Shown here: positions 16,977 through 26,752 of the stretch, piece after piece
How the letters are laid out: every line of letters begins with the position of its first letter
Position numbering within the stretch: the first letter of the stretch is position 1
Assembly: GCA_947476645.1 (NCBI GenBank)
Contig: CANJRM010000023.1
Coordinates: 1-35,346, forward strand
Reading direction: 5' to 3'
Length of the DNA stretch: 35,346 nt
DNA from: Bacteroidota bacterium
GTDB lineage: Bacteria > Bacteroidota > Bacteroidia > Chitinophagales > LD1
Program-made: the position numbers and the translations under genes
The notes under the pieces: model-generated
The model's input: only the letters and a program-made list of their open reading frames with translations
Database searches by the model: none
Told to the model about the DNA's origin: nothing

Positions 16977-18092
16977 ATGGCTACTAAAAAGAAAACAACG
17001 GTAAAAAAGAAACCTTCTATTCTGACTGACGAAGACAAAAAATTTTTTGAAGCATATATCAATAATCCTTCGCCTACAGGTTTTGAAGCCGAGGGACAAA
17101 AACTTTGGCTGAACTATATAAAACCAGCCATTGACAAGCATGAAGTAGACACATACGGAACAGTCTATGGCATTGTGAATCCTTCTGCAAAATTTAAAGT
17201 AGTCATTGAAGCGCATGCCGATGAAATTTCGTGGTTTGTTTCTTACATAACACCCGAAGGTTTAATTTATGTAAAACGTAATGGCGGTAGCGACCATCAG
17301 ATTGCTCCATCAAAAAGAGTTTGGATCCACACTCGAAAAGGCAAAAAAATTCCTGCCGTTTTTGGTTGGCCAGCAATTCACACACGTAGAGAAAGTAAAG
17401 AACAATCACCTGAGGTGAAAAATATTTTTCTTGACCTTGGCTGTATCAGTAAAAAAGAAGTAGAAGCACTTGGAGTGCACGTAGGTTGCGTTATCACCTA
17501 TCAGGATGAATTTTTCACACTCAACGAACGATACTTTGGTGGACGCGCACTTGATAACCGCGCTGGTGGTTTTATCATTGCAAAGGTAGCGCGTCTTTTA
17601 AAAGAAAATAAAAAACAATTACCATTTGCACTTTACATTGTTAACTCGGTACAAGAAGAAGTTGGTTTGAACGGTGCGGCAATGGTAGCGCATACTATAC
17701 ATCCGGACTGCGCTATTATTACCGATGTTTGTCACGACACCACCACACCAATGATTGATAAAACCGTAGAGGGCGATTTTGCAAGCGGCAGAGGTCCGGT
17801 ACTTACAATCGGTCCAGCGGTACATAATAAGTTGTTCAATTTTATTGTTGAAACAGCCGACAAGAAAAAAATTCCTTATCAGATTGACGCAGCTTCGCGT
17901 TTTACAGGAACTGATACCGATGCTTTTGCTTACACTAAAGGCGGAATTCCGTCAGCATTAATTTCATTACCGCTTCGTTACATGCACACCACCGTTGAAT
18001 TGGTTAGCATCGACGACTTGGAAAATGTAGTAAAGTTGATTTATGAATCGTTATTAAACCTCAAACCAAATTTCAATTTCAAGTACTTGTAA
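16977..18092 (+). CDS. M42 family metallo-aminopeptidase
   Basis: A 371-residue M42 (glutamyl aminopeptidase/endoglucanase-type) zinc or cobalt peptidase, usually cytoplasmic and assembling into dodecamers that clear short peptides. Metal and catalytic residues are visible: EAHADEISW (H80, D82), RALDNRAGG (D193), VQEEVGLNGA (E227/E228), TDVCHD (D250) and the C-terminal RYMHTTVELV. The canonical AHxDEIG is altered to AHADEIS. A basic tail, MATKKKTTVKKKPS, precedes the fold and is not normal for the family. A near-match promoter box TATTCTTG lies at 16937-16944. The upstream 144-bp spacer holds nothing else recognisable. The gene is monocistronic and convergent with a small unknown gene. Confidence 0.93.
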   Translation: MATKKKTTVKKKPSILTDEDKKFFEAYINNPSPTGFEAEGQKLWLNYIKPAIDKHEVDTYGTVYGIVNPSAKFKVVIEAHADEISWFVSYITPEGLIYVKRNGGSDHQIAPSKRVWIHTRKGKKIPAVFGWPAIHTRRESKEQSPEVKNIFLDLGCISKKEVEALGVHVGCVITYQDEFFTLNERYFGGRALDNRAGGFIIAKVARLLKENKKQLPFALYIVNSVQEEVGLNGAAMVAHTIHPDCAIITDVCHDTTTPMIDKTVEGDFASGRGPVLTIGPAVHNKLFNFIVETADKKKIPYQIDAASRFTGTDTDAFAYTKGGIPSALISLPLRYMHTTVELVSIDDLENVVKLIYESLLNLKPNFNFKYL

Positions 18093-18129
18093 GTAGTATT
18101 TGTAGTATTGAAACATAGTTAAGTGTTAT

Positions 18130-18537
18130 CTAAGTTCGGCTCACACTAACTTGCTGCTTTGCCTGAATTGCTTTGTACTTTTCTAAAAGTGCTGCATCAT
18201 CTAAGGGAGAAAGAATGCTATTGAGTTTATATTTATTACGCACAAAATTTTCTGCTTCGATAATTGCGCGTCTGAAACCATCTTTGTAGAATTCAAATCC
18301 TTCTTCGTAACTAACTTCTGTAACTATTTCCCGTAACCAATAATTAACTCGGCAGCGCCATATCCCCAAAGGCTGCATAGGTTGTTTAATAACATGTAGA
18401 CTGAAATCAATATGCACTCTGCCTTTTAAGCATGCGTTGTGATAACTACTTTTAAAAAAGAACGAAACTGTATCTGGAATATTAGGTGAGGTAGCATCGC
18501 AACAAATTTCCTGAACAGAAGAAGGCAGTTTTATCAT
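18130..18537 (-). CDS. Hypothetical protein
   Basis: A 135-residue open frame not recognised as a family. The N-terminal half reads as beta-like strands with five Cys (EICCD, HNACLKG, IWRCRV). The C-terminal half is a charged, probably helical stretch (EEGFEFYKDGFRRAIIEAENFVRNKYKLNSI) that looks like real protein. No signal peptide or membrane helix. It sits between the convergent M42 gene (37 bp away) and the terminator of the giant adhesin. No alternative frame fills this interval. I regard it as probably coding because of its codon-like composition and amphipathic helix, without functional inference. Confidence 0.6.
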   Translation of the reverse strand: MIKLPSSVQEICCDATSPNIPDTVSFFFKSSYHNACLKGRVHIDFSLHVIKQPMQPLGIWRCRVNYWLREIVTEVSYEEGFEFYKDGFRRAIIEAENFVRNKYKLNSILSPLDDAALLEKYKAIQAKQQVSVSRT

Positions 18538-18548
18538 TTGCTAAATAT

Positions 18549-18578
18549 AAAAAGAGCCCTAGGAAACAGAGCTCTTTT
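18549..18578 (-). terminator. Terminator of the giant adhesin gene
   Basis: An 8-bp stem (AAAAGAGC, 18550-18557, with GCTCTTTT, 18571-18578) and a 13-base loop. It lies 4 bp past the adhesin TAA stop and reads with a T-rich 3' arm on the minus strand. Confidence 0.75.
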
Positions 18579-18582
18579 AAGA

Positions 18583-21500
18583 TTATCTAATTAATGTCAA
18601 TGTTCCCTTATAATCATTATTTGAATGATTATTCAACCAGACAAATTTGGCAGTGTAGGTATATACAGCAGGCGGAGCAAACTCGCCCTGGTAAGTTCCG
18701 TTCCAACCAAAGTTAATGTCGTTGCTTTCAAAAACCTTTTCGCCCCAGCGGTTAAATACCGCAACGTTTAGTTGTTTAATTCCGGTCATGTTTCCGAAGA
18801 TCTGCCACTCATCATTTACTCCATCTCCGTTAGGAGTAAATACATTCGGAATGAACACATCATACTTAGGAACAACAGTAACGTTTACAGTGCTGGTGCC
18901 TATGCATCCTGAATCGGTAATCATTACCACAGTATAACTCTGTGAATAGTTGCCACTGAATACAGGTGCAGCGCAATCGTAACACGATAAGCCAAAAGCA
19001 GGTTGCCAGTTATAAGTAATAGTGCCTGTTTGATTATTGCTCGTTTGCAATTGCAAACTCTCGCCAAGGTTTACTTCAACCGGGTCTGGTGTCACTGTTA
19101 TTTGAACTGAATCAGGCTCAGTGATTGTTGCGTTATCGGCAATAGTGCAATTATGAGAATCAGTAATAATCACATCAAACACACCCGCAATTAAAGGAGT
19201 AAACACACCGCTGCTGTTTTGCGTTCCATTTGAAAGTGAGAAAGTGTAACCCGCTACTCCGCCTGAAGCAATAAAATTTAACTGCCCGTTGGTGTAATGA
19301 TAACAGGTAACATTCTTTGCTAAAACTATGTCAGTAATTTGTGCAGGCTCGTTTACCGTTGAAACGGTTGAATCAATACAGGCATTCGCATCGGTTACAT
19401 AAACAGAATAAACAGAAGTCGCCAATCCCGTAAACTGTCCGCTTGCTAAATTTACGAAATTGATTCCGTCATTAGTAATGGAGAAGTTATAAGGATTAGT
19501 TCCGCCTGTTGCGGTGGTAGTAATTGTTCCGTTCAAATCACCAAAGCAATTTGCATCAGTGGCTACTGCAGTTACATTAAGCACAGCAGGTGAAAGTATA
19601 GTTACACTTTGAGTAACAGTGCATGCATTGTTATCTGTTACAGTAAATGAATAATTACCTGCAACCAAATTCAAAGCAGAATCAGTAGCGCTCACATTTG
19701 GATTCCACTGATAAGTATATGCAGGAGTTCCTCCGCCAGCGTTCACAGCAATTACTGCATTGGTATTTCCAAAGCAAGAGTTATCAGTATGTGCAGGGTT
19801 GCTGACCAATTGTGTTGGCTCAATTAAAGTAATTAAAGTAGAAGCGGTGCAAGAACTGTTATCGGTAACTGTAATATTATAATTACCTGCCGCCAAAGCT
19901 GAAGCAGTATTCGAACTGCTTACGTTAGGACTCCATGTGTAAGTATAACTCGGTGTTCCACCAACTGCATTAACCGTTGCCACACCAGTGTTTACTTGAT
20001 AGCAAAGCAAATCTGTTTTTGTCGTAGTCAATACGATTTGCGTTGGCTCTACCACTGTTGCACTTGCAGAAGCCGTACAAAGGTTTGCATCTGTTACAGT
20101 AATGGAATAAGTATTTGCGCTGAGTGCATTGGCAACATTCGTTGCACTCACATTCGGATTCCATGTGTAAGAATAGTTCGTAGTTCCACCAGCGGCAGTT
20201 ACGGTTACGCTTCCATCATTCAAACCAAAACATGAAATATTTTGCGCAACAGCAGAAGCTGAAAGTGCTGCAGCAGGTTGCGAAACAAGTGAAGTAATAG
20301 TAGCGGTGCAAGCTGCCTGGTCAGTAACAGTTATAGAATAATTAGCAGCAGCAATTGCTGTTGCAGAATTTGTAACTGAAACATTTGGACTCCATACGTA
20401 AGTATAATTAGGTCCTGTTCCTCCGGTTGTAGTTAATGTTACTGAACCGGTTGAATTTCCAAAACATGCAACATTCACATGCGCTTCTGTAACAGAAATA
20501 GCAGTAGGTTGATTGATTGTTCCCGAACCCGTTTGCTGACAAGTATTTGCATCAGTAGAAGTAACTGTAAAATTTCCTGCAAGTAAAGGAGCTACACTAA
20601 TTGTAATTGGAGAACCACTCCATGTATAACTGAAAGGTCCTGTTCCACCATTAGGTGTAGCAGTTGCACTTCCTGTTCCTCCAAAACAAACGGCATCAAC
20701 GGTAACCACAGTAAGATTAACAACTGCGGGTTGGGTAACTGTATAGCTACCCGAAACCGTGCACAAGTTTGCATCAGTACAAGTAATATCATAAACACCT
20801 GCAGCAAGATTGGTAATGTTTGCACCTGTTAACCCGCCTGTCCAGCTATATCCTACAACTCCTGTTGCATTCACAAAAACCGCTTGGGCAGTTCCTTGTG
20901 TAGCGCCAAAGCACGGATTGTTAGTTCCTGTAACTGTTGCACTTTGAGGACCGGGCTCAGTAATAGTTTCAGAAACAGCAACACTGCAACCATTGGCATC
21001 CAAAACGTTTCCTGCATAAGTAGCTGGAGCTAAAGCGGGAATAGTTGTTGTGCCCGCGGGAATGGGATTCCCAAGATAAGAATAAGGGGGTGTTCCACCG
21101 CCTATGTTTACAGTTACCGTTCCGTTGTTAGCACCATTACAGGTTACATTGGTATGCGAAGTAGTAACTACTAAAGCAGTAGGTTGAGTAATAGTAATAG
21201 TTGTAGCAACCGTGCAAAGGACGTTGTCAGTTACAGTTACATTGTAAGTAGCAGCAGCAAGATTGGTTCTGTTTTGCAAAGTGGTCGCATCATTCCATAA
21301 ATAAGTGTAGCCGGGAGTTCCACCACCCGGAGTAAGATTGATTGAACCAGTAGTTCCGGCATTGCACAAAACGTTTACGTGCGTTTCGCTAACTGTAACA
21401 GCAGTAGGTTGGGTAACTGTAATACTTACCGAGACAGTGCATAAGTTATTGTCGGTAAGTGTTACCGTATAACTAGCAGCAGCAAGGTTGGTTCTGTTTT

Positions 21501-24500
21501 GTAAAGTGCTTACATCGTTCCATAGATAAGTATAGTTAGGTGTTCCACCACCAGGCGTTAAATTGATAGAGCCGGTTAATGCACCATTACAAACTACGTT
21601 TACATGTGTTTCGCTTAGGGTAAGAACAGCAGGTTGAGTAATAGTTTCAGAAACTGCGACACTGCAACCATTAGCATCTAACACATTTCCTGCGTAAGTA
21701 GCAGGAGCTAAACCTGGAATTGTAGTTGTTCCCGCAGGAATAGGATTACCGAGATAAGAATAAGGTGGAGTTCCTCCGCCAATAGTTACAGTTACAGTTC
21801 CGTTGTTAGCACCGTTACAAGTAACATTGGTATGCGAAGTAGTAACCGATAAAGCGGTAGGTTGAGTAATGGTGATAGTTGCAGTAACTGTACAAAGCAC
21901 ATTGTCAGTTACAGTTACATTGTAAGTAGCCGCGGCAAGATTGGTTCTGTTTTGCAAAGTATTTGCATCGTTCCAAAAGTAAGTATAATTCGGAGTTCCG
22001 CCTGCGGGAGTAAGATTTATGGAACCTGTTGTGGCAGCGTTGCACAAAACATTTACGTGTGTTTCACTAACAGTAAGCAAAGCGGGTTGAGTAATGGTAA
22101 TACTTGCCGTTGCAGTGCATAAATTATTGTCGGTAAGAGTTACCGTATAAGTAGCGGCAGCAAGATTGGTTCTGTTTTGTAAAGTGCTGGCATCATTCCA
22201 GAGGTAAGAATAATTCGGTGTTCCACCGCCAGGAGTTAAATTGATAGAGCCGGTTAAAGCACCATTACAAAGAACATTCACATGCGTTTCGCTAAGTGTA
22301 AGAACAGTTGGTTGTATTATAGTTTCGGTAACGGCTACTGTACATCCTTTTGAATCAACCACATTCCCAGCATAAGTATTTGGAGGAAGATTCGAAATTG
22401 TATTTGTTCCTGCAGGAATTGGATTTCCTAAATAAGAATAAGCCGGAGTTCCTCCTGCTATAGTAATCGTAACTGAACCATTGTTTGCTCCGTTGCAGGT
22501 AACATTTGTATGCGAAGTTACTGCTGTTAATGCAGCCGCAGGTTCACGTAAAGTATCACCGTCAACTATTCTGCATCCATATGAATCGGTAATGGTATAA
22601 TTATAAATGCCAGCAGTTAAACCTGTGGGATTTGTTCCTGAAAGCGATGCAGGGCTCCACACAAAAGTATAACCGGGAGTTCCACCAGCCGGGGTTACAT
22701 TAAATGCACCCGTTGTGTTTCCAAAACAATTAATATCTGTTTTTACATAAGTAGAAGTTAAAGGAGCTATAGGACCTGTAACAGTTCCTGTTGAAGTTGC
22801 AGTACATCCGTTGTTATCTGTAATGGTAACCGTATAGGTACCCGAAATGATATTTGTATTTGAAGTGTCTGTTGCAAAATTATTCCACGAATATGCATAT
22901 GGCGGACTTCCGCCTGTAGTATGAACCGTCACACTTCCTTTTCCTGAATGGTAACAGCTATCCTTTATTGTAGTTGTAGATGCAACCAAGGAGGAAACAC
23001 CTGATACGTTTACATTGGCAGAAGCGGTACATCCTTTTGAATCTGTAACGGTAATTGTAATTGTTCCCGGTGACAGACCAGTAGCTACGGGATTATTCGG
23101 ATGACCTCCGCTCCAGGTATACGTATAAGGAGGCACACCGCCTGATGTTACCGAAGCTATTGCCTGACCATCATTAGAGCCGGGACATGAAATACCTACT
23201 TGTGCTAATGTCACCACCATAGGCAGAGTAGGCTGTTGAATAGTTACACTTCCGTTAAATGCGTGAAGCGGATTTGCATCGGTGTAATTGTAAGTGTAAA
23301 CTCCCGCTGTTAATCCGCTTATAGCTGCGCCCGACATTCCGTTGCTCCAACTTATGTTGATGGGAGCAGTACCGCCTGTTACAGTAAGTGTAGCAGTACC
23401 ATTATTTCCTCCTACACAACTTACGTTAGTGGAAGCAATAGTAGAACTAATACCACACGGTAAAGAAATAACCGTTTGGCTATATTGAAGCAAGGAAGAG
23501 CAACCATTTGCATCGCGAAAATCAGCAATGTAGATACCAGCACCTAATCCCGCTACACTCGTTCCTACGTGACCGACTCCCCAGTTTACTGCCGTTGGAA
23601 TTGGTGTTCCATAATAAGGTCCCGTTCCTCCAGAAATTGTAATAGTTGCTGTTCCATCATTAACACCGCAGTGAGCATCGGTATGGCTAACAACTGCAGT
23701 AACAGCTGAAGGTTGATTTAATGTAAACTGACCTGAGGTGACACAAATTCCATCGGTTACTGTAACTGTGTAAGTTCCTGCGGGTCTGCCAGGCCAATTT
23801 TGTTGCGTGTTTGCACCACCATTCCAGCTATAAGTAAAATTTCCAAAGCCACCGGTAGGAGCTAATGATATACTACCGTTACTGGCTCCGTTACAAAGCG
23901 GTTGAACGGTAGTTGGATTTAAAACAATTGGACCATGTACATTTACCTGGTGGCTGGCTGTATAAGAACAACCGTTGAAATCAACGATAGTCATGGTAGC
24001 CGTAAAAATTCCTGCAGTAGCGTAAGTATGTGTTACGTTTACATTTGCCAGTGTGGGACTATTATTTACCAGTGTTGTTCCATCTCCAAAATTCCATGTT
24101 AAACTTTGGTATTGACCAATGTTAGAGGTAACACAGGCATTTACAAAATCAAACGGAGCTGACTGCCCAAGGCAAACTCCTTGGTCCGCATAAGCGAAAT
24201 CTGCAAACAAATCGTATTGAAAATTACTGTAGTAACAATCGCGTTGCGAAAGGTTATAAAAACCGAATCTTCCGGGAAGATAACAGTCCTGCCAATCGAA
24301 TTTTTGCACCCCATCTACCCAAATTGTTGCGCGCGTGTAGGTGAGATATAAATCAAAGTTGTGGTTATTGCCTTGAATCCAACCCGGACCGCCAAAAGTA
24401 TTTTGTAAAACGGTAAATTCGGGGGTATTCGTATGATCCCAAAACACAGTTTGGTATTGCCCTGCTGGTATAACACCTTTTACTCGGTCAAGCGACATGC

Positions 24501-24861
24501 CACTTGGTGCTCCACCTTGTTGCCCTTGTTTCCAGTCATACAAAAAACAATCAAATGAATCAGTAGCTCCTAATGGGTTCAAAAAACTGAACACGAATCC
24601 TAAATAATCATCATCACTATCAGTACTTCTGAACTGACCGCTTACGTGAACGTTCATTAAAGAAAATGGCGAAAGAAAAAAAGATGGATTTCCATTTACG
24701 CTTTGATAAACCTGCGTGCCTCCTCCTTGCACCGACCAGTTTCCGTTACCGGGTTGTCCGCCCTGCTGCCAGGTATTGAAGTTTACGTTAGTTACGCATT
24801 GCGTGTAAGCAAGGGTTGTAAAAAGAATAAAAAACGTGAAGAGTAAATTTTTTTTCATCAT
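18583..24861 (-). CDS. Giant SprB-repeat adhesin with thrombospondin-C-like head and type B T9SS sorting domain
   Basis: A 2092-residue secreted protein. Domains in order: Sec signal peptide (1-21); a thrombospondin-C/L-lectin-like sandwich (about 30-217) with FRSTDSDDDYLGFVFSF, a FDCFLYDWKQG strand, VFWDHTNTPEF and LPGRFGFYNLSQRDCYYSNF; a PKD domain (about 225-310, LTWNFGDGTT...THTYATAGIFTATM); about 21 SprB-type repeats of ~76 residues (312-1918), each with GG(T)P.Y.Y.W, ..Y.VTVTD...C and one Cys near each end; a linker domain (about 1919-1998); and the gliding-motility/T9SS type B C-terminal domain (1999-2092; IPNVFTPNGDGVNDEW, FNRWGEKVF). Family knowledge: SprB-like proteins are moved on the cell surface and act as gliding adhesins. 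No PorP/SprF-like partner gene is adjacent. A weak promoter-like TATTTTAG lies at 24890-24897 on the minus strand. Confidence 0.93.
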   Translation of the reverse strand: MMKKNLLFTFFILFTTLAYTQCVTNVNFNTWQQGGQPGNGNWSVQGGGTQVYQSVNGNPSFFLSPFSLMNVHVSGQFRSTDSDDDYLGFVFSFLNPLGATDSFDCFLYDWKQGQQGGAPSGMSLDRVKGVIPAGQYQTVFWDHTNTPEFTVLQNTFGGPGWIQGNNHNFDLYLTYTRATIWVDGVQKFDWQDCYLPGRFGFYNLSQRDCYYSNFQYDLFADFAYADQGVCLGQSAPFDFVNACVTSNIGQYQSLTWNFGDGTTLVNNSPTLANVNVTHTYATAGIFTATMTIVDFNGCSYTASHQVNVHGPIVLNPTTVQPLCNGASNGSISLAPTGGFGNFTYSWNGGANTQQNWPGRPAGTYTVTVTDGICVTSGQFTLNQPSAVTAVVSHTDAHCGVNDGTATITISGGTGPYYGTPIPTAVNWGVGHVGTSVAGLGAGIYIADFRDANGCSSLLQYSQTVISLPCGISSTIASTNVSCVGGNNGTATLTVTGGTAPINISWSNGMSGAAISGLTAGVYTYNYTDANPLHAFNGSVTIQQPTLPMVVTLAQVGISCPGSNDGQAIASVTSGGVPPYTYTWSGGHPNNPVATGLSPGTITITVTDSKGCTASANVNVSGVSSLVASTTTIKDSCYHSGKGSVTVHTTGGSPPYAYSWNNFATDTSNTNIISGTYTVTITDNNGCTATSTGTVTGPIAPLTSTYVKTDINCFGNTTGAFNVTPAGGTPGYTFVWSPASLSGTNPTGLTAGIYNYTITDSYGCRIVDGDTLREPAAALTAVTSHTNVTCNGANNGSVTITIAGGTPAYSYLGNPIPAGTNTISNLPPNTYAGNVVDSKGCTVAVTETIIQPTVLTLSETHVNVLCNGALTGSINLTPGGGTPNYSYLWNDASTLQNRTNLAAATYTVTLTDNNLCTATASITITQPALLTVSETHVNVLCNAATTGSINLTPAGGTPNYTYFWNDANTLQNRTNLAAATYNVTVTDNVLCTVTATITITQPTALSVTTSHTNVTCNGANNGTVTVTIGGGTPPYSYLGNPIPAGTTTIPGLAPATYAGNVLDANGCSVAVSETITQPAVLTLSETHVNVVCNGALTGSINLTPGGGTPNYTYLWNDVSTLQNRTNLAAASYTVTLTDNNLCTVSVSITVTQPTAVTVSETHVNVLCNAGTTGSINLTPGGGTPGYTYLWNDATTLQNRTNLAAATYNVTVTDNVLCTVATTITITQPTALVVTTSHTNVTCNGANNGTVTVNIGGGTPPYSYLGNPIPAGTTTIPALAPATYAGNVLDANGCSVAVSETITEPGPQSATVTGTNNPCFGATQGTAQAVFVNATGVVGYSWTGGLTGANITNLAAGVYDITCTDANLCTVSGSYTVTQPAVVNLTVVTVDAVCFGGTGSATATPNGGTGPFSYTWSGSPITISVAPLLAGNFTVTSTDANTCQQTGSGTINQPTAISVTEAHVNVACFGNSTGSVTLTTTGGTGPNYTYVWSPNVSVTNSATAIAAANYSITVTDQAACTATITSLVSQPAAALSASAVAQNISCFGLNDGSVTVTAAGGTTNYSYTWNPNVSATNVANALSANTYSITVTDANLCTASASATVVEPTQIVLTTTKTDLLCYQVNTGVATVNAVGGTPSYTYTWSPNVSSSNTASALAAGNYNITVTDNSSCTASTLITLIEPTQLVSNPAHTDNSCFGNTNAVIAVNAGGGTPAYTYQWNPNVSATDSALNLVAGNYSFTVTDNNACTVTQSVTILSPAVLNVTAVATDANCFGDLNGTITTTATGGTNPYNFSITNDGINFVNLASGQFTGLATSVYSVYVTDANACIDSTVSTVNEPAQITDIVLAKNVTCYHYTNGQLNFIASGGVAGYTFSLSNGTQNSSGVFTPLIAGVFDVIITDSHNCTIADNATITEPDSVQITVTPDPVEVNLGESLQLQTSNNQTGTITYNWQPAFGLSCYDCAAPVFSGNYSQSYTVVMITDSGCIGTSTVNVTVVPKYDVFIPNVFTPNGDGVNDEWQIFGNMTGIKQLNVAVFNRWGEKVFESNDINFGWNGTYQGEFAPPAVYTYTAKFVWLNNHSNNDYKGTLTLIR
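20961..22544 (-). repeat. 678-bp higher-order repeat inside the adhesin gene
   Basis: Three SprB repeats form a block (types B, C, A) that occurs twice in tandem, at 20961-21638 and 21639-22316, preceded in reading order by one further A-type repeat at about 22317-22544. Matching landmarks (the TAATAGTTTC-type motif on the plus strand) fall at 20961, 21639 and 22317, exactly 678 bp apart, or 226 codons. The copies are clearly similar in DNA, but differences are spread through the block and many are silent. Confidence 0.85.
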
Positions 24862-25006
24862 CGAACAGGGTTATTGGTAGTGTTATATGCTAAAATAAAC
24901 AAATCTTGTCCTTAAGAAAACATTGTCATTTAAATGTCGGTTAAAACAGGCCATGTGTTGCATAGGAGCGAATTTTTCTTTCCACAAAAAATGTCACTTA
25001 AAATTA

Positions 25007-26230
25007 TTACAAGTTGGTAGCAAACAACAATTCCAAATTGCTGCTCTTTATTCCAAACATGGAAGAAAGGTTTTCATTCGTCAGGTTTCCTTTGTAAAGG
25101 TAGATGCCGTTTCGAATTCCTTTGTCTTCGTAAATTAAATGTTTCATGCCGCTCAGTTCACCGCAACGCAAAAGAATGGGTGTAATAATATTACTAAACG
25201 CATACGAAGCGGTACGCGAAACACGCGAAGGAATATTAGGAACGCAATAGTGCGTTACATCAAATTTTTTAAAAGTAGGTTCAGCATGTGAAGTAATTTC
25301 AGAAGTTTCGAAACAGCCGCCCTGGTCAATACTTACATCAATAACCACGCTGCCGGGTTTCATTTTAGCCACCATTTCTTCGGTAACTATAACAGGCGTT
25401 CTTCCCTGTTTAGAATGAATAGCACCAATAGCTACATCGGCACTTCGCAATTCCTGTTCAAGAATAACGGGTGAAATAGTAGAAGTAAAAACACGCGTGT
25501 TTACTTTTTCCTGTAAGCGCTGAAGTTTAAAAACGTTGTTATCGAAAACAGAAATAATAGCACCTAAACCAATAGCCGCGCGCGCAGCAAAAACACCAAC
25601 TACTCCTGCACCAAGAATAACAACCTTTGCAGGCGGCACTCCTGAAATACCACCGAGTAAAATTCCTTTTCCTTCATTGGCGTTGCTTAAAAATTCAGCT
25701 GCTAAAAGAATGACACTGTTGCCCGCAATTTCGCTCATGGCGCGCACAAAAGGAAAACGCCCTGCATCATCGTTGGTATATTCATAAGCCAGCGCAGTTA
25801 CTTTTTTCTTCATCAGCAACTGGATATATTCTTTCTTTAAAGTAGGCAAGTGAATAGGTGAAATTAGGGTTTGATTTACCTGCATCATTTCAATTTCATC
25901 AATTTGAACTGGCGCAATTTTGATGATGACATCTGATTTAAAAACTTCCTCTGCGCTATCGGTAATTTCTGCGCCTGCTTCAGAATAATCGTTATCGGAA
26001 AAGTGAGAATCGTTTCCTGCACCGCGCTCAATTAATATGCGGTGACCGTTAGCAACTAATGTGCGAACAGATTCAGGAGTTAAACCGATGCGGTGTTCCT
26101 GAAAACTTTTTTCTTTCGGAATGCCGATGAACAATTTTGCTTTGCGCATAGCTACCATCGAAGGTGATTCGAGAGGTTGCAAACCCAGTTTGCTTACGAT
26201 GCCTTCAAAATCTTTTTTCTTTTCAGACAT
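25007..26230 (-). CDS. ald: Alanine dehydrogenase
   Basis: A 407-residue NAD-dependent alanine dehydrogenase of the AlaDH/PNT family, interconverting L-alanine with pyruvate and ammonia. The N-terminal domain shows GIPKEKSFQEHRIGLTPESV with the substrate-binding Arg and Lys region, and SPIHLPT. The nucleotide-binding Rossmann motif is VVILGAGVVGVFAARAAIGLGA, followed by an acidic residue (FDNN). The VVIDVSIDQGGCFETSE and VPNIPSRVSRTASYAFSN blocks are family hallmarks. The protein is slightly longer than the usual ~370 residues because of a ~30-residue N-terminal extension and a C-terminal tail. tsaE ends 18 bp upstream, suggesting a shared transcript. Confidence 0.93.
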   Translation of the reverse strand: MSEKKKDFEGIVSKLGLQPLESPSMVAMRKAKLFIGIPKEKSFQEHRIGLTPESVRTLVANGHRILIERGAGNDSHFSDNDYSEAGAEITDSAEEVFKSDVIIKIAPVQIDEIEMMQVNQTLISPIHLPTLKKEYIQLLMKKKVTALAYEYTNDDAGRFPFVRAMSEIAGNSVILLAAEFLSNANEGKGILLGGISGVPPAKVVILGAGVVGVFAARAAIGLGAIISVFDNNVFKLQRLQEKVNTRVFTSTISPVILEQELRSADVAIGAIHSKQGRTPVIVTEEMVAKMKPGSVVIDVSIDQGGCFETSEITSHAEPTFKKFDVTHYCVPNIPSRVSRTASYAFSNIITPILLRCGELSGMKHLIYEDKGIRNGIYLYKGNLTNENLSSMFGIKSSNLELLFATNL

Positions 26231-26248
26231 GATGTTTGTTTGGAATTT

Positions 26249-26668
26249 TCAATTTCTAAAGATAGACAGATTCCGCAAATTTCCATCGGGTTTCATTTCA
26301 ATCTTCACGATATCACCGGGCAATATGCGTTCAATTAATTCGGGCCATTCAATAAAACAGTAATTATCGCCAATGATATATTCTTCAATTCCTATGGCAA
26401 GTGCTTCGTCAAAATTCTTTAAGCGGTACAAGTCGATGTGATAGATTTTTTCTTTTGCCGCGTACTGGTTTACTATGCTGTAAGTAGGACTGCTGAAATT
26501 ATCGGTGGAACCAAGCTGCTTACAAATTTCTTTGATGAGTGTTGTTTTGCCCGCACCCATATCACCATAAAGGGCAAACACCTTTTTGTTTTCAGCAAAC
26601 TTTAAAATACTGCGCGCCACGTTTGGCAACTCTTCAACCGACAGAACCGATATTTCTAAATTTTTCAT
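26249..26668 (-). CDS. tsaE: tRNA threonylcarbamoyladenosine biosynthesis ATPase TsaE
   Basis: A ~139-residue P-loop ATPase that drives the TsaB-TsaD-TsaE complex making t6A37 in tRNAs reading ANN codons. Motifs: Walker A ALYGDMGAGKTTLIKEIC, SSPTYSIVNQY, YHIDLYRL and the C-terminal FIEWPELIERILP. The start chosen is the Met of MKNLEISVLS. A longer ORF to 26770 would begin inside the groEL terminator and heptamer repeat and adds residues without family likeness. Length from the chosen start matches normal TsaE. It is upstream of ald in the same direction. Confidence 0.95.
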   Translation of the reverse strand: MKNLEISVLSVEELPNVARSILKFAENKKVFALYGDMGAGKTTLIKEICKQLGSTDNFSSPTYSIVNQYAAKEKIYHIDLYRLKNFDEALAIGIEEYIIGDNYCFIEWPELIERILPGDIVKIEMKPDGNLRNLSIFRN

Positions 26669-26712
26669 TGAGCATTTAACTGAAACATGAAGATAATTTA
26701 TTTGCGTTTGCA

Positions 26713-26746
26713 CAAAAAAAATCCCCCGCAAAATTTGCGAGGGATT
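26713..26746 (-). terminator. groESL operon terminator
   Basis: A 13-bp stem with one mismatch (26720-26732 with 26734-26746, core CCCGCAAA on the plus strand). Read on the minus strand it is followed by a run of T residues (A-run 26714-26721 on the plus strand). It lies 43 bp beyond the groEL stop and upstream of tsaE. Confidence 0.88.
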
Positions 26747-26752
26747 CGTATT

